DNA of 64,000 bases from Cupriavidus basilensis (GTDB lineage: Bacteria > Pseudomonadota > Gammaproteobacteria > Burkholderiales > Burkholderiaceae). Made by a program: the position numbers and the translations under genes. The notes under the pieces are model-generated. The model worked only from the letters and a program-made list of their open reading frames with translations. It did no database searches and was not told the origin of the DNA. This document shows, one piece after another, positions 55,451 through 63,669 of this stretch; the first letter of the stretch is position 1; each line of letters opens with the position of its first letter. The stretch is from assembly GCF_008801925.2 (NCBI RefSeq), contig NZ_CP062803.1, positions 2,356,001-2,420,000 on the forward strand, given 5' to 3'.

Positions 55451-56664
55451 CAACCGATGTACAGCGCTTGAATGAGAACCTGGCTAGTGCCCAGCCGTCC
55501 GCGACTTACCGGATGATGGACCGCGTGGCGGCTAAACGCGCATCCGGCGCCAAGGTGATTTCGCTCAGCGCGGGCGAGCCGGACTTCGATACGCCCGTGC
55601 ATGTCTGCGACGCCGCGGTCGACGCGATTCGCCAGGGCCACACCCGGTACACGCAAGTCGCGGGCCTGCGCGCCCTGCGCGAAGCCGTTGCCGCCAAGTT
55701 CGGGCGCGAGAACGGGCTCGACGTTGCCTGGCAGGACACCATCGTCTGCAGCGGCGGCAAGCAGGTGATCTACAACGCCCTGGCAGCGACCTTGAACGAG
55801 GGCGACGAGGTCATTGTGCCCGCGCCTTACTGGGTCAGCTACCCGGAGATGGTCCAGCTGTGCGGGGCGCATGCCGTGGTGGTGCCGTGCGATGCGGACG
55901 TCGGCTTCAAGCTGACGCCGGCCGTCCTCGCCGCGGCAATCGGCCCGGCGACGCGCTGGCTTATCCTGAATTCGCCATCCAACCCCACAGGCGCGGTCTA
56001 CACGCACGGCGAGCTGGCAGCGCTTGCCGAGGTGCTGCTGGCCCACCCGCATGTGCTGATCCTGTCGGATGACATCTACGAGCACCTGACGTTTGACGGC
56101 AAGCGCTTCCACACCATCGCCGCGGTCGAGCCGCGCCTGGCGGCGCGCACGCTGACGATGAACGGCGTTTCCAAGGCCTACGCCATGACCGGCTGGCGCA
56201 TCGGCTTTGGCACCGGCCCGCGCTGGCTGCTCGAGGCCATGGAGAAGCTCCAGGGCCAGCAGACCTCCGGTGCCAGCGCCATCTCCCAGCACGCCGCGCT
56301 GGCAGCGCTCACCGGGCCGCAGGCGTTCATCGCCGACACGCGGCGGGTATTCGAGGCGCGGCGCAACCTGATGGTCCAACTGCTCAACGAAACGCCGGGG
56401 ATAACCTGCGCGGTACCTGGCGGGGCGTTCTATGCATTCGCCTCCTGCGCAGCCCTGCTCGGCCGGCGAACGCCCGCCGGCACGTTGCTGAGCACGGACG
56501 AGGACGTTGCGCTTGCGCTGCTGGACGAGGCCAACGTGGCCGTCGTGCACGGCAGCGCCTTCGGCCTTGCGCCCTACATCCGCCTTGCCTACGCGCTGGA
56601 CACGGAGTCGCTGCGCCAGGCATGCCAGGCGATCCAGCGGTTCTGCATATCACTGAGTGGCTGA
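55447..56664 (+). CDS. Class I PLP aminotransferase (aspartate aminotransferase-like)
   Basis: A 405-residue fold-type I aminotransferase. ISLSAGEPDFDTP, NSPSNPTGAVY and SKAYAMTGWRIGFG, with the PLP Lys in SKAYAM, place it in the Thermus-type AspC group. Its ATG overlaps the stop of the second RraA-like gene, so the three genes are translated together. It would make a 2-oxo acid that the aldolases could cleave. The substrate is not readable from sequence; aspartate-, glutamate- or substituted-glutamate-type amino acids are likely. Confidence 0.93.
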   Translation: MTTDVQRLNENLASAQPSATYRMMDRVAAKRASGAKVISLSAGEPDFDTPVHVCDAAVDAIRQGHTRYTQVAGLRALREAVAAKFGRENGLDVAWQDTIVCSGGKQVIYNALAATLNEGDEVIVPAPYWVSYPEMVQLCGAHAVVVPCDADVGFKLTPAVLAAAIGPATRWLILNSPSNPTGAVYTHGELAALAEVLLAHPHVLILSDDIYEHLTFDGKRFHTIAAVEPRLAARTLTMNGVSKAYAMTGWRIGFGTGPRWLLEAMEKLQGQQTSGASAISQHAALAALTGPQAFIADTRRVFEARRNLMVQLLNETPGITCAVPGGAFYAFASCAALLGRRTPAGTLLSTDEDVALALLDEANVAVVHGSAFGLAPYIRLAYALDTESLRQACQAIQRFCISLSG

Positions 56665-56674
56665 ACACCGCCCA

Positions 56675-56701
56675 GCGTAGCGCCAGGCACCGGCGCTACG
56701 C
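56675..56701. terminator. Perfect 10-bp stem-loop between convergent genes
   Basis: GCGTAGCGCC and GGCGCTACGC form a perfect stem with a 7-base loop between the aminotransferase and acyl-CoA dehydrogenase stops. There is no T-tract, so it is more a processing or rho-assisted element than an intrinsic terminator. Confidence 0.5.
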
Positions 56702-56727
56702 CGCCATCCAATCCTCCCAACGAAGCC

Positions 56728-57888
56728 TCAGAACGACCTCGGCATGCCAAGGATGTGCTCCCCGACATAGGACAGGATCAGGTTGGTCGAAATCGGCGCG
56801 ACCTGGTACAGGCGGGTTTCGCGGAACTTGCGCTCCACGTCGTACTCCGCGGCGAAGCCAAACCCGCCGTGATACTGCAGGCAGGCGTTGGCAGCCTCCC
56901 AGGAGGCATCCGCGGCCAGCAGCTTGGCCATGTTGGCTTCTGCGCCGCAGGGCTGGTGCTCGTCGAACAGCCTGGCAGCCTTGAAGCGCATCAGGCTTGC
57001 GGCCTCCACGTTGACGAACGCCCTTGCGATGGGGAACTGCACGCCCTGGTTCTGGCCGATGGGCCGGCCGAACACAACGCGCTCGTTGACGTACTTGGTC
57101 ACCTTGTCGATAAACCAGTAGCCGTCGCCGACGCACTCCGCGGCAATCAGCGTGCGCTCGGCGTTCAGGCCATCCAGGATGTACTTGAAGCCCTTGCCCT
57201 CCTCGCCGATCAGGTTCTCCACCGGGATCTCCAGGTTGTCAAAGAAGAGCTCGTTGGTTTCGTGATTGACCATGTTGAGGATCGGCTGCACCGTCAGGCC
57301 CTTGCCGATCGCTTCGCGCAGGTCGACGAGGAAGATGGACATGCCTTCCGACTTCTTCTTGCACGCCGCCAGCGGCGTGGTCCGCGCCAGCAGGATCATG
57401 AGATCCGAGTGCTGCACGCGCGAGATCCAGACCTTCTGGCCGTTGACGACATACTTGTCGCCCTTGCGCACGGCAGTGGTCTTTATCTTGGTGGTATCCG
57501 TCCCGGTGCTCGGCTCGGTGACCGCCATGGATTGCAGGCGCAGCGCGCCGCTCGCGATCTTTGGCAGGTACTCGCGCTTTTGCGCAGCCGAGCCATGGCG
57601 CAGCAGCGTGCCCATGTTGTACATCTGCCCGTGGCAGGCGCCCGAGTTGCCGCCGGCACGGTTGATCTCTTCCATGATGACCGAGGCTTGCGTGAGGCTC
57701 AGCCCCGAGCCGCCGTATTCCTCGGGGATCAAGGCCGCCAGCCAGCCGGCGGCGGTCAGCGCATTGACGAATGCCTCGGGATAGCCCCGGGCCTCGTCGA
57801 TCTTGCGGAAATACTCCGACGAGAACTGCCCGCACAGGTCGCGGATGGCTTCGCGGATTTCCTGGTGTTCATCGACTTTGTTCAGCAC
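56728..57888 (-). CDS. Acyl-CoA dehydrogenase
   Basis: A 386-residue FAD enzyme: LIPEEYGGSGLSLTQASVIMEEI, QSMAVTEPSTGTDTTKIKT, GQKVWISRVQHS and FGRPIGQNQGVQFPIA are family blocks. The position of the MCAD catalytic Glu is Gln (LYQVAP), while GLNAERTLIAAE places a Glu where isovaleryl-CoA dehydrogenase has its base. A branched or short-chain substrate is thus likely. The GTG start at 57888 has CGGAGACATCTC upstream. It ends the CoA-transferase to dehydrogenase operon. Confidence 0.9.
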   Translation of the reverse strand: MLNKVDEHQEIREAIRDLCGQFSSEYFRKIDEARGYPEAFVNALTAAGWLAALIPEEYGGSGLSLTQASVIMEEINRAGGNSGACHGQMYNMGTLLRHGSAAQKREYLPKIASGALRLQSMAVTEPSTGTDTTKIKTTAVRKGDKYVVNGQKVWISRVQHSDLMILLARTTPLAACKKKSEGMSIFLVDLREAIGKGLTVQPILNMVNHETNELFFDNLEIPVENLIGEEGKGFKYILDGLNAERTLIAAECVGDGYWFIDKVTKYVNERVVFGRPIGQNQGVQFPIARAFVNVEAASLMRFKAARLFDEHQPCGAEANMAKLLAADASWEAANACLQYHGGFGFAAEYDVERKFRETRLYQVAPISTNLILSYVGEHILGMPRSF

Positions 57889-57947
57889 GAGATGTCTCCG
57901 TGAGTGTTCTTCTTTGCCTGGTTCGGCTGGATCTGGATGCGCCTGGC

Positions 57948-58796
57948 TTAGCCCAGCTCGGCGGTGGCGGTCATGGCGAGGGCGCCGCCCGCCTGGCGAA
58001 TCCACAGCGCGACCGTCTTGCCGTCCTCGCTCAGTTTGCCGCAGGCCTCGAAACGCTGGGGCACGTGGGTCGGTCGCACGCCCTTGAAGGTAAAACTGCT
58101 AACGGTGGCGTCCGGCAGGTTCCTGCGTACCAGATCAAGGAGCAGCACGGCCAGCAGCGGGCCGTGGACGATCAGGTCCGGGTAGTGCTCGACCGTGGTC
58201 ACGTAGTCGTGGTCGTAGTGGATCCGGTGGCCATTGAAGGTCAGCGCGGAGAAACGGAACAACAGCACCGGGTCGGGCAGGATTTCATGGGACCAGTCTT
58301 CGTCCGTGCGCGCGGCGATGGGGTCGGGCGCGGCCGCGCCCGGGACGGCTTGCTCACGGTAGACAATGTCGTGCTCTTCCGTCACCGCTAGGCCCTGCGG
58401 CCCCGAATACCGATGCTCCACGGTCACAAAGGCCAGCGAGCCGGTGCGGCCCGCCTTGGCGCTCACGTCCAGGATGGTGGACGTTTTCGACACGGCGTCG
58501 CCCAGGCGCAGCGGCTGGTGAAACCGCAGGCGCCCGCCGGCCCACATGCGGCGCGGCAGCGGCACGGGCGGCAGGAACCCGCCCCGATTGGCGTGGCCGT
58601 CGATGCCCAGCTCGGACTGCCGGTGCAGCGGCAAGAAGTAGAGCCAGTGCCAGAGCGGCGGCAAGGCATCGCCGTGCACGGGCGGCGCGTCTTCGCGGTC
58701 CAGGGTCGCGCTAAGCGCCTTGACGGGAAACGCGGTGATGTCATCCTGGGACTCGGTTGACTTACCGATCCACGCCTTCAGGTTGGCAGTGTCCAT
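57948..58796 (-). CDS. FAS1-like hydratase, mesaconyl-C4-CoA hydratase type
   Basis: A 282-residue hot-dog-fold protein. FNGHRIHYDHDYVTTVEHYPDLIVHGPLLAVLLLDLV matches the dehydratase motif of mesaconyl-C4-CoA / 3-methylfumaryl-CoA hydratases, and PPLWHWLYFLP plus MWAGGRLRFHQPL form the N-terminal half. Such enzymes convert mesaconyl- or itaconyl-CoA to citramalyl-CoA. The neighbouring CitE-like lyase would then split the product. GAGAGATCG lies before the ATG. Confidence 0.9.
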   Translation of the reverse strand: MDTANLKAWIGKSTESQDDITAFPVKALSATLDREDAPPVHGDALPPLWHWLYFLPLHRQSELGIDGHANRGGFLPPVPLPRRMWAGGRLRFHQPLRLGDAVSKTSTILDVSAKAGRTGSLAFVTVEHRYSGPQGLAVTEEHDIVYREQAVPGAAAPDPIAARTDEDWSHEILPDPVLLFRFSALTFNGHRIHYDHDYVTTVEHYPDLIVHGPLLAVLLLDLVRRNLPDATVSSFTFKGVRPTHVPQRFEACGKLSEDGKTVALWIRQAGGALAMTATAELG

Positions 58797-58838
58797 CGAT
58801 CTCTCTGTGGTTAGGTTCTGGTCAGTGGTTGATGCCGA

Positions 58839-59657
58839 TCAGGCCGGCGCCCGGCCCGCGCGCTCGAGCAGGTTCACGGCGCGTGCAATGACGGGCGCGT
58901 CGATCATCTCGCCGTCGAGCTGGAATGCGCCCGGGCCTGACCTTGCCTGTTCGACCACTCGCGCAGCCCAGGCAAGCTGCGCGTCGGTTGGCCGGTAGGC
59001 GGCGTTGACTTCGCCCACCTGAGCGGGGTGAATGCAGAGCTTTGCCCCGAAGCCCAGGCGCCGCCCGCGCTCGGCAGCGTTGCGCAGCGCCTCGGCATCG
59101 GAGAGTGCAACCGTCACCCCGTCCACCGGCGGCGCAATGCCCGCGACCCGCGACGCGAGGACGAGCATGGAGCGGAAAAACAGCAGTTCCTGGTCGTCGC
59201 CCTCGATGCCCAGCTCGGTGCGAAAATCCACGGTCCCGAAGATCAGGCGGTCGACGCCCGGCGCACCGGCCACCTCGCTGACGTTGGCCATGCCCCTGGC
59301 CGTCTCGATCAGCGGGAGCACCTGCACGCCGGGCCGAAGGTGCCTGGCCACCAGCGCGACATCCGCCGCGCTTTCCGCCTTGGGCAGCACGATGCCCGTC
59401 ACGCCTGTCTCGCGGCAAAGGCGCACGTCATCCTCAAACCATTCGGTCTGCGTGGCGTTGATCCGCACCATGCCGCGACCGCCGTCGGCCAGGTACGCCT
59501 CCAGCATCCCCCTTGCCCGGCACTTGTCCTCGTCGGACACCGCGTCCTCGAGATCGAGAATGACTGCGTCCGCCCCCGATGCGTTGGCCTTGGCGAAACG
59601 CTCGGGACGATTGGCGGGCACGAAAAGATAGGAACGGGCGATAGCGGCGGCGGCCAT
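58839..59657 (-). CDS. CitE-like lyase (citramalyl-/malyl-CoA lyase type)
   Basis: A 272-residue HpcH/CitE aldolase: YLFVPANRPERFAKANASGADAVILDLEDAV, MVRINA, LPLIETARGM and FGTVDFRTELGI with the metal-binding Glu and Asp. Relatives cleave citramalyl-CoA to acetyl-CoA and pyruvate. An upstream ATG at 59684 is a second start option. It is between the CoA-transferase and hydratase genes, matching the order of the itaconate and mesaconate pathways. Confidence 0.92.
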   Translation of the reverse strand: MAAAAIARSYLFVPANRPERFAKANASGADAVILDLEDAVSDEDKCRARGMLEAYLADGGRGMVRINATQTEWFEDDVRLCRETGVTGIVLPKAESAADVALVARHLRPGVQVLPLIETARGMANVSEVAGAPGVDRLIFGTVDFRTELGIEGDDQELLFFRSMLVLASRVAGIAPPVDGVTVALSDAEALRNAAERGRRLGFGAKLCIHPAQVGEVNAAYRPTDAQLAWAARVVEQARSGPGAFQLDGEMIDAPVIARAVNLLERAGRAPA

Positions 59658-59688
59658 GGGGACTCTATCCGGGATGGAGAGCATGGGG

Positions 59689-60867
59689 TCAGATCGCGCC
59701 TTCGGCACTGAGCCGAACCACGTCGTCCGCGGTGTAGCCAAGTTCGAGCAGGATGCGCTCGCTATGCTGGCCGAGCGCGGGAATCGCGTCCATCCGCGGC
59801 GCGAACGACTGCGGCGTGCCGGGCGGCAGCAGCGCCGGAATGATGCCCACGGGCGACGGCACAGAAGTCCAGCGTTCGCGCGCCTTGAGCTGCGGATGGT
59901 TCCAGACGTCGCGCATGTCGTTCATGCGGGCATTGGCGATCTGGGCGCGCTCAAGCCGCTCGATCACCGCCTCGATGCTCAGGGCGGAGAACACCGCCGT
60001 GATGATGTCGGTGAGCGCCGCGCGGCTCTGGGTGCGCAGGGAGTTGGAGACAAAGCGTTCGTCGGTCGTCAGTTCCGGCCGCTCCAGCACCACGCGGCAA
60101 AAGGCATCCCACTCGCGCTCGTTCTGCAGGCCCAGGATGATGGTCTTGCCGTCGCCGGCGGTAAACGGGCCATACGGGAAGATGGTGGCGTGCGAGGCGC
60201 CGGCCCGCGGCGGCGGCGTGGCGCCATCGAACGCGTAGTAAAGCGGATAGCCCATCCACTCGACCATGCTCTCCAGCATCGACACGTCGATATGCGCGCC
60301 CTTTGCGCTCCTGCCGCGCTGCAGCAGCGCCGCCAGGATGTTGGAGTAGGCATACATGCCCGCCGCGATATCGGCAATGGAGCAGCCAGCCTTGGCGGGG
60401 CTATCGGGGGTGCCGGTGATCGAGACAAAGCCGGATTCCGCCTGGATCAGCAGGTCATAGGCCTTCTTGTCCCGGTAGGGGCCATCGCTGCCATAGCCTG
60501 AAATATCGCAGACGACCATGGCGGGATAGCGCTGCGACAGCGCCGCATAGGAAAGGCCGAGCCGGTCCGCAGCGCCCGGCGCCAGGTTCTGCACCAGCAC
60601 ATCGGCCTGGCCGAGGAGCTTGCCCAGGATGGCCGGGGCTTCCCTGTGCTTGAGGTCCAGCGCAAGGCTTTCCTTGGAACGGTTGGTCCAGGCGAAATGC
60701 GAGGACAGGCCATCCACCCGCTCATCGTAGCCGCGCGCGAAATCGCCCACCTTGGGCCGCTCGACCTTGATGACCCGGGCGCCGAGGTCCGCAAGTTGCC
60801 GGGTACAGAACGGCGCGGCAATGGCGTGCTCGAGGGAAACGACGGTGATGCCATCCAGGGGGCGCAT
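59689..60867 (-). CDS. CaiB/BaiF class III CoA-transferase
   Basis: A 392-residue enzyme starting MRPLDGITVVSLEHAIAAPFCTRQLADLGARVIKVERP, with GYGSDGPYRDKKAYD and the catalytic Asp in SIADIAAGMYA. Related enzymes activate mesaconate, itaconate, citramalate or succinate derivatives. It is the first gene of the minus-strand operon and divergent from a LysR gene, so it probably catalyses the activation step. Confidence 0.94.
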   Translation of the reverse strand: MRPLDGITVVSLEHAIAAPFCTRQLADLGARVIKVERPKVGDFARGYDERVDGLSSHFAWTNRSKESLALDLKHREAPAILGKLLGQADVLVQNLAPGAADRLGLSYAALSQRYPAMVVCDISGYGSDGPYRDKKAYDLLIQAESGFVSITGTPDSPAKAGCSIADIAAGMYAYSNILAALLQRGRSAKGAHIDVSMLESMVEWMGYPLYYAFDGATPPPRAGASHATIFPYGPFTAGDGKTIILGLQNEREWDAFCRVVLERPELTTDERFVSNSLRTQSRAALTDIITAVFSALSIEAVIERLERAQIANARMNDMRDVWNHPQLKARERWTSVPSPVGIIPALLPPGTPQSFAPRMDAIPALGQHSERILLELGYTADDVVRLSAEGAI

Positions 60868-61149
60868 AGCAGCCTTGTTCAGTCTGGGCCCGCCTGCCCT
60901 GCGCAGCGCAGCGGCAAACGGGAGAAGTGGGTCCACGGCGCCCCGGCCCGGCCGGAAGTCGCCACGCATGGGCAGCACGCCTGGTGCAATGCGCGCCGAA
61001 GCTAGTCTCCCAGAGTCGAGGGGATCGGACCATCTCGTTTTCTCGAACCAGCCATTCGCTTCAACGGAAAGCATCGCTTTGCCAGCGGGCCCGCCGCACG
61101 AATTGCGGCACCGGCGACCCCTTGGTACAGTGGCGGCGAAGGAGTATCC
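60868..61149. promoter_or_regulatory. Divergent promoter region, CoA-transferase operon / LysR
   Basis: A 282-bp gap between divergent genes. No clear AT-rich core is present. AAGGAG lies just before the LysR ATG at 61150. Confidence 0.45.
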
Positions 61150-62073
61150 ATGCACTTTGACTTTGCCGACCTCAGGCTCTTTGCCCGCATCGCCGAGGAA
61201 GAAAACCTCTCTCGCGGTGCGAAAAAGGCATTTCTATCCCCCGCCGCGGCCAGCGCGCGCCTCAAGTCCCTGGAGGAGCAGTTGGGCACGCGGCTGTTCT
61301 ACCGGGAGAGCAGAGGGCTGGCGCTGACGCCCGCCGGAGAACGGCTGCTGCGCCATGCGCGGGTCATCGAGCGGCAGTTCGAACACGTGCGCAGCGATTT
61401 CGAAGAGTTCTCGAAGGATTCCGTCGGTCACATCCGCATTTTCGCGAACACCACCGCGGTCACGGAATTCATGCCGGAGGTACTTTCGCGCTTCATGGCC
61501 GAGCGCCCGGCCGTGACCGTCGACCTGCAGGAGCGCCTGACGCGGGACATCATCCGGGGCGTGCTCGACGGCAGCGCCGACCTCGGCATCATCTCCGGGC
61601 CCGTTAACCCGGAAGGGCTTGAAGTGGTGCACTTCAGCACCGACAAGCTCGTGCTCGCCACGCCCGTCGGCCATCCCCTCTCGCAAAAGAGCAAGGTCTC
61701 GCTCGCCGACACCCTCGAGTACGAGCACGTCAGCCTGCATGAGGGCAGCACCCTGCATGCTTTCCTCACCGACCTGCTCCACGAGCAACGGCGCAAGCTG
61801 CAGATCCGCATCCAGATTCGCAGCTTCGAAGCCATGTGCCGCATGATCGAAGCGGGCGTGGGCATTGGCGTGGTGCCGCTGTCCGCAGCGCTGCGGCACC
61901 GCCAGACCATGAAGCTCGCCATCGTCGAGCTGGACGACCCGTGGGTGATCCGCGAGCGCGCGGTCATCGTGCGCGAACTGCAGGGGCTGCCCGGCTGCGC
62001 GCGCGCCCTCATCGATGAGCTGATCAGCGTGGCGCAAGCTGCCGGCGGGAGCCCGGCAAAGCTGATCGGCTAA
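61150..62073 (+). CDS. LysR-family regulator
   Basis: A 307-residue regulator with HTH (FADLRLFARIAEEENLSRGAKKAFLSPAAASARLKSLEEQ) and a CysB-type effector domain (HIRIFANTTAVTEFMPEVLS). The position, divergent from a CaiB-hydratase-lyase operon, parallels RipR in the itaconate locus of enterobacteria. Control of that operon is an inference from location. Confidence 0.93.
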   Translation: MHFDFADLRLFARIAEEENLSRGAKKAFLSPAAASARLKSLEEQLGTRLFYRESRGLALTPAGERLLRHARVIERQFEHVRSDFEEFSKDSVGHIRIFANTTAVTEFMPEVLSRFMAERPAVTVDLQERLTRDIIRGVLDGSADLGIISGPVNPEGLEVVHFSTDKLVLATPVGHPLSQKSKVSLADTLEYEHVSLHEGSTLHAFLTDLLHEQRRKLQIRIQIRSFEAMCRMIEAGVGIGVVPLSAALRHRQTMKLAIVELDDPWVIRERAVIVRELQGLPGCARALIDELISVAQAAGGSPAKLIG

Positions 62074-62115
62074 GCACCTGGACGTCCCACTGATCGCTCC
62101 CACCAATCAGGCGCG

Positions 62116-63585
62116 CTACCGCATGGCAAACGGATTGCCCGAGTCCGCGCCGGTATTGATCCAGACGCTCTTGGTCTGGAGATACGCCCGGATCGCGTCG
62201 ATGCCGTTCTCCCGCCCCAGGCCGGAATCCTTGTAACCGCCGAACGGCGACATGACGCTGACCGCCCGATAGGTATTCACCCACACGGTGCCGGCCTGTA
62301 TCTTCTCGGCCATGCGGAATGCCCGGCCGATATCGCTGGTCCACACGCCCGCCCCAAGGCCATAGCAGCTATCGTTGGCGATCGCTATCGCCTCGCTTTC
62401 ATCCTTGAACTTCAGGATGGAGAGCACCGGGCCAAAGACTTCCTCGCGCGCGATGCGCATTTGCGGCGTCACCCCGCAGAAGATGGTCGGCTCGACAAAC
62501 CACCCTTGCCCGCACGACGCAGGCTGCCCGCCCAGCACAAGGCGGGCGCCCTCGTCCCTGGCAATCCGGATGTAGGAAAGCACCTTGTCGTACTGCGCCG
62601 GCGTGGTGATGGGCCCGACCTGCGTCGAGGCATTCATGGGGTTGCCAAGCTTTGCCGTCCTGGCGAGTGCCACCAGCTTGTCGACGAAGGCATCGTGGAT
62701 GTCTTGCTGCAGCAGCAGGCGAGAACCGGCAATGCAGGTTTGTCCGCTGGCCGCGAAGATCCCCGAGACAGCGCCGTTGACGGCATCGTCCAGATTGGCG
62801 TCGTTGAACACGATGTTGGGCGACTTGCCGCCAAGCTCCAGGCTGACATGCTTGAACTGCGCCGCGCACTGCTGGTTGATGACGCGGCCGGTGGCATCGG
62901 ACCCCGTGAACGTGACCTTTCTGACCAGCGGATGCGTGACGAGCGGCGCCCCGACCTCCGCGCCGAAACCCGTCACGACGTTGAAGACGCCGGGCGGAAA
63001 GCCTGCCTCCTGAAACAGGAGCGCCAGTTCCAGCGCGGAAACCGAGGTGAACTCCGACGGCTTGACCACCACCGTGCACCCGGAGGCCAGCGCCGGCGCG
63101 ATCTTCCACGCCAGCAGCATCAGCGGCGAATTCCAGGGCGTGATGGCGGCCACCACGCCCAGGGGCTCGCTGCGCGTGTAGTTGAAGTAGCCCTTCTTGT
63201 CGAGCGGGATGACCGTGCCCTCGATCTTGTCGGCCAGGCCGCCAAAGTAGTAGAACCACTGCGGCAGGTACCTTACCTGCCCGCTCATCTCGGCGAGCAG
63301 CTTGCCGTTGTCCTGCACTTCGAACTCAGCCAGGCGCTCCGCGTCCCTGGCGATCAGGTCGCCGAGCTTGCGCAGCAACGCGCCACGCTGGGTGGCTGTC
63401 AGCGCCGCCCAGGGGCCCGCGCGGAACGCACGATCGGCTGCGCCGGCCGCGCGGTCCACATCGGCCGCCGTGCCGCGGGCTACCTCTGCCCAGGCCTTGC
63501 CAGTGAAAGGATTCTGGGTTTCGAACCAGCGACCGTCGCTTGCATTCACGAAGGTCCCGTCGATGAACATTTGATATTGCTTCAT
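62116..63585 (-). CDS. Aldehyde dehydrogenase
   Basis: A 489-residue NAD(P)-dependent enzyme: ITPWNSPLMLLAWKIAPAL, FTGSDATGR, the Glu motif LELGGKSPN and catalytic Cys in SGQTCIAGSR. The ATG at 63585 begins MKQYQMFIDG. It is next to a sulfopyruvate/phosphonopyruvate-decarboxylase-like gene, so it probably oxidises the aldehyde that enzyme releases. Confidence 0.94.
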   Translation of the reverse strand: MKQYQMFIDGTFVNASDGRWFETQNPFTGKAWAEVARGTAADVDRAAGAADRAFRAGPWAALTATQRGALLRKLGDLIARDAERLAEFEVQDNGKLLAEMSGQVRYLPQWFYYFGGLADKIEGTVIPLDKKGYFNYTRSEPLGVVAAITPWNSPLMLLAWKIAPALASGCTVVVKPSEFTSVSALELALLFQEAGFPPGVFNVVTGFGAEVGAPLVTHPLVRKVTFTGSDATGRVINQQCAAQFKHVSLELGGKSPNIVFNDANLDDAVNGAVSGIFAASGQTCIAGSRLLLQQDIHDAFVDKLVALARTAKLGNPMNASTQVGPITTPAQYDKVLSYIRIARDEGARLVLGGQPASCGQGWFVEPTIFCGVTPQMRIAREEVFGPVLSILKFKDESEAIAIANDSCYGLGAGVWTSDIGRAFRMAEKIQAGTVWVNTYRAVSVMSPFGGYKDSGLGRENGIDAIRAYLQTKSVWINTGADSGNPFAMR

Positions 63586-63669
63586 GGCGCGATGCTGTCC
63601 GGTCAGATTGAAAGTGCAGGATGGATTCGCAGGATGCGAGGCACAGGATGGCAAGCTGCGGCAGGACGG

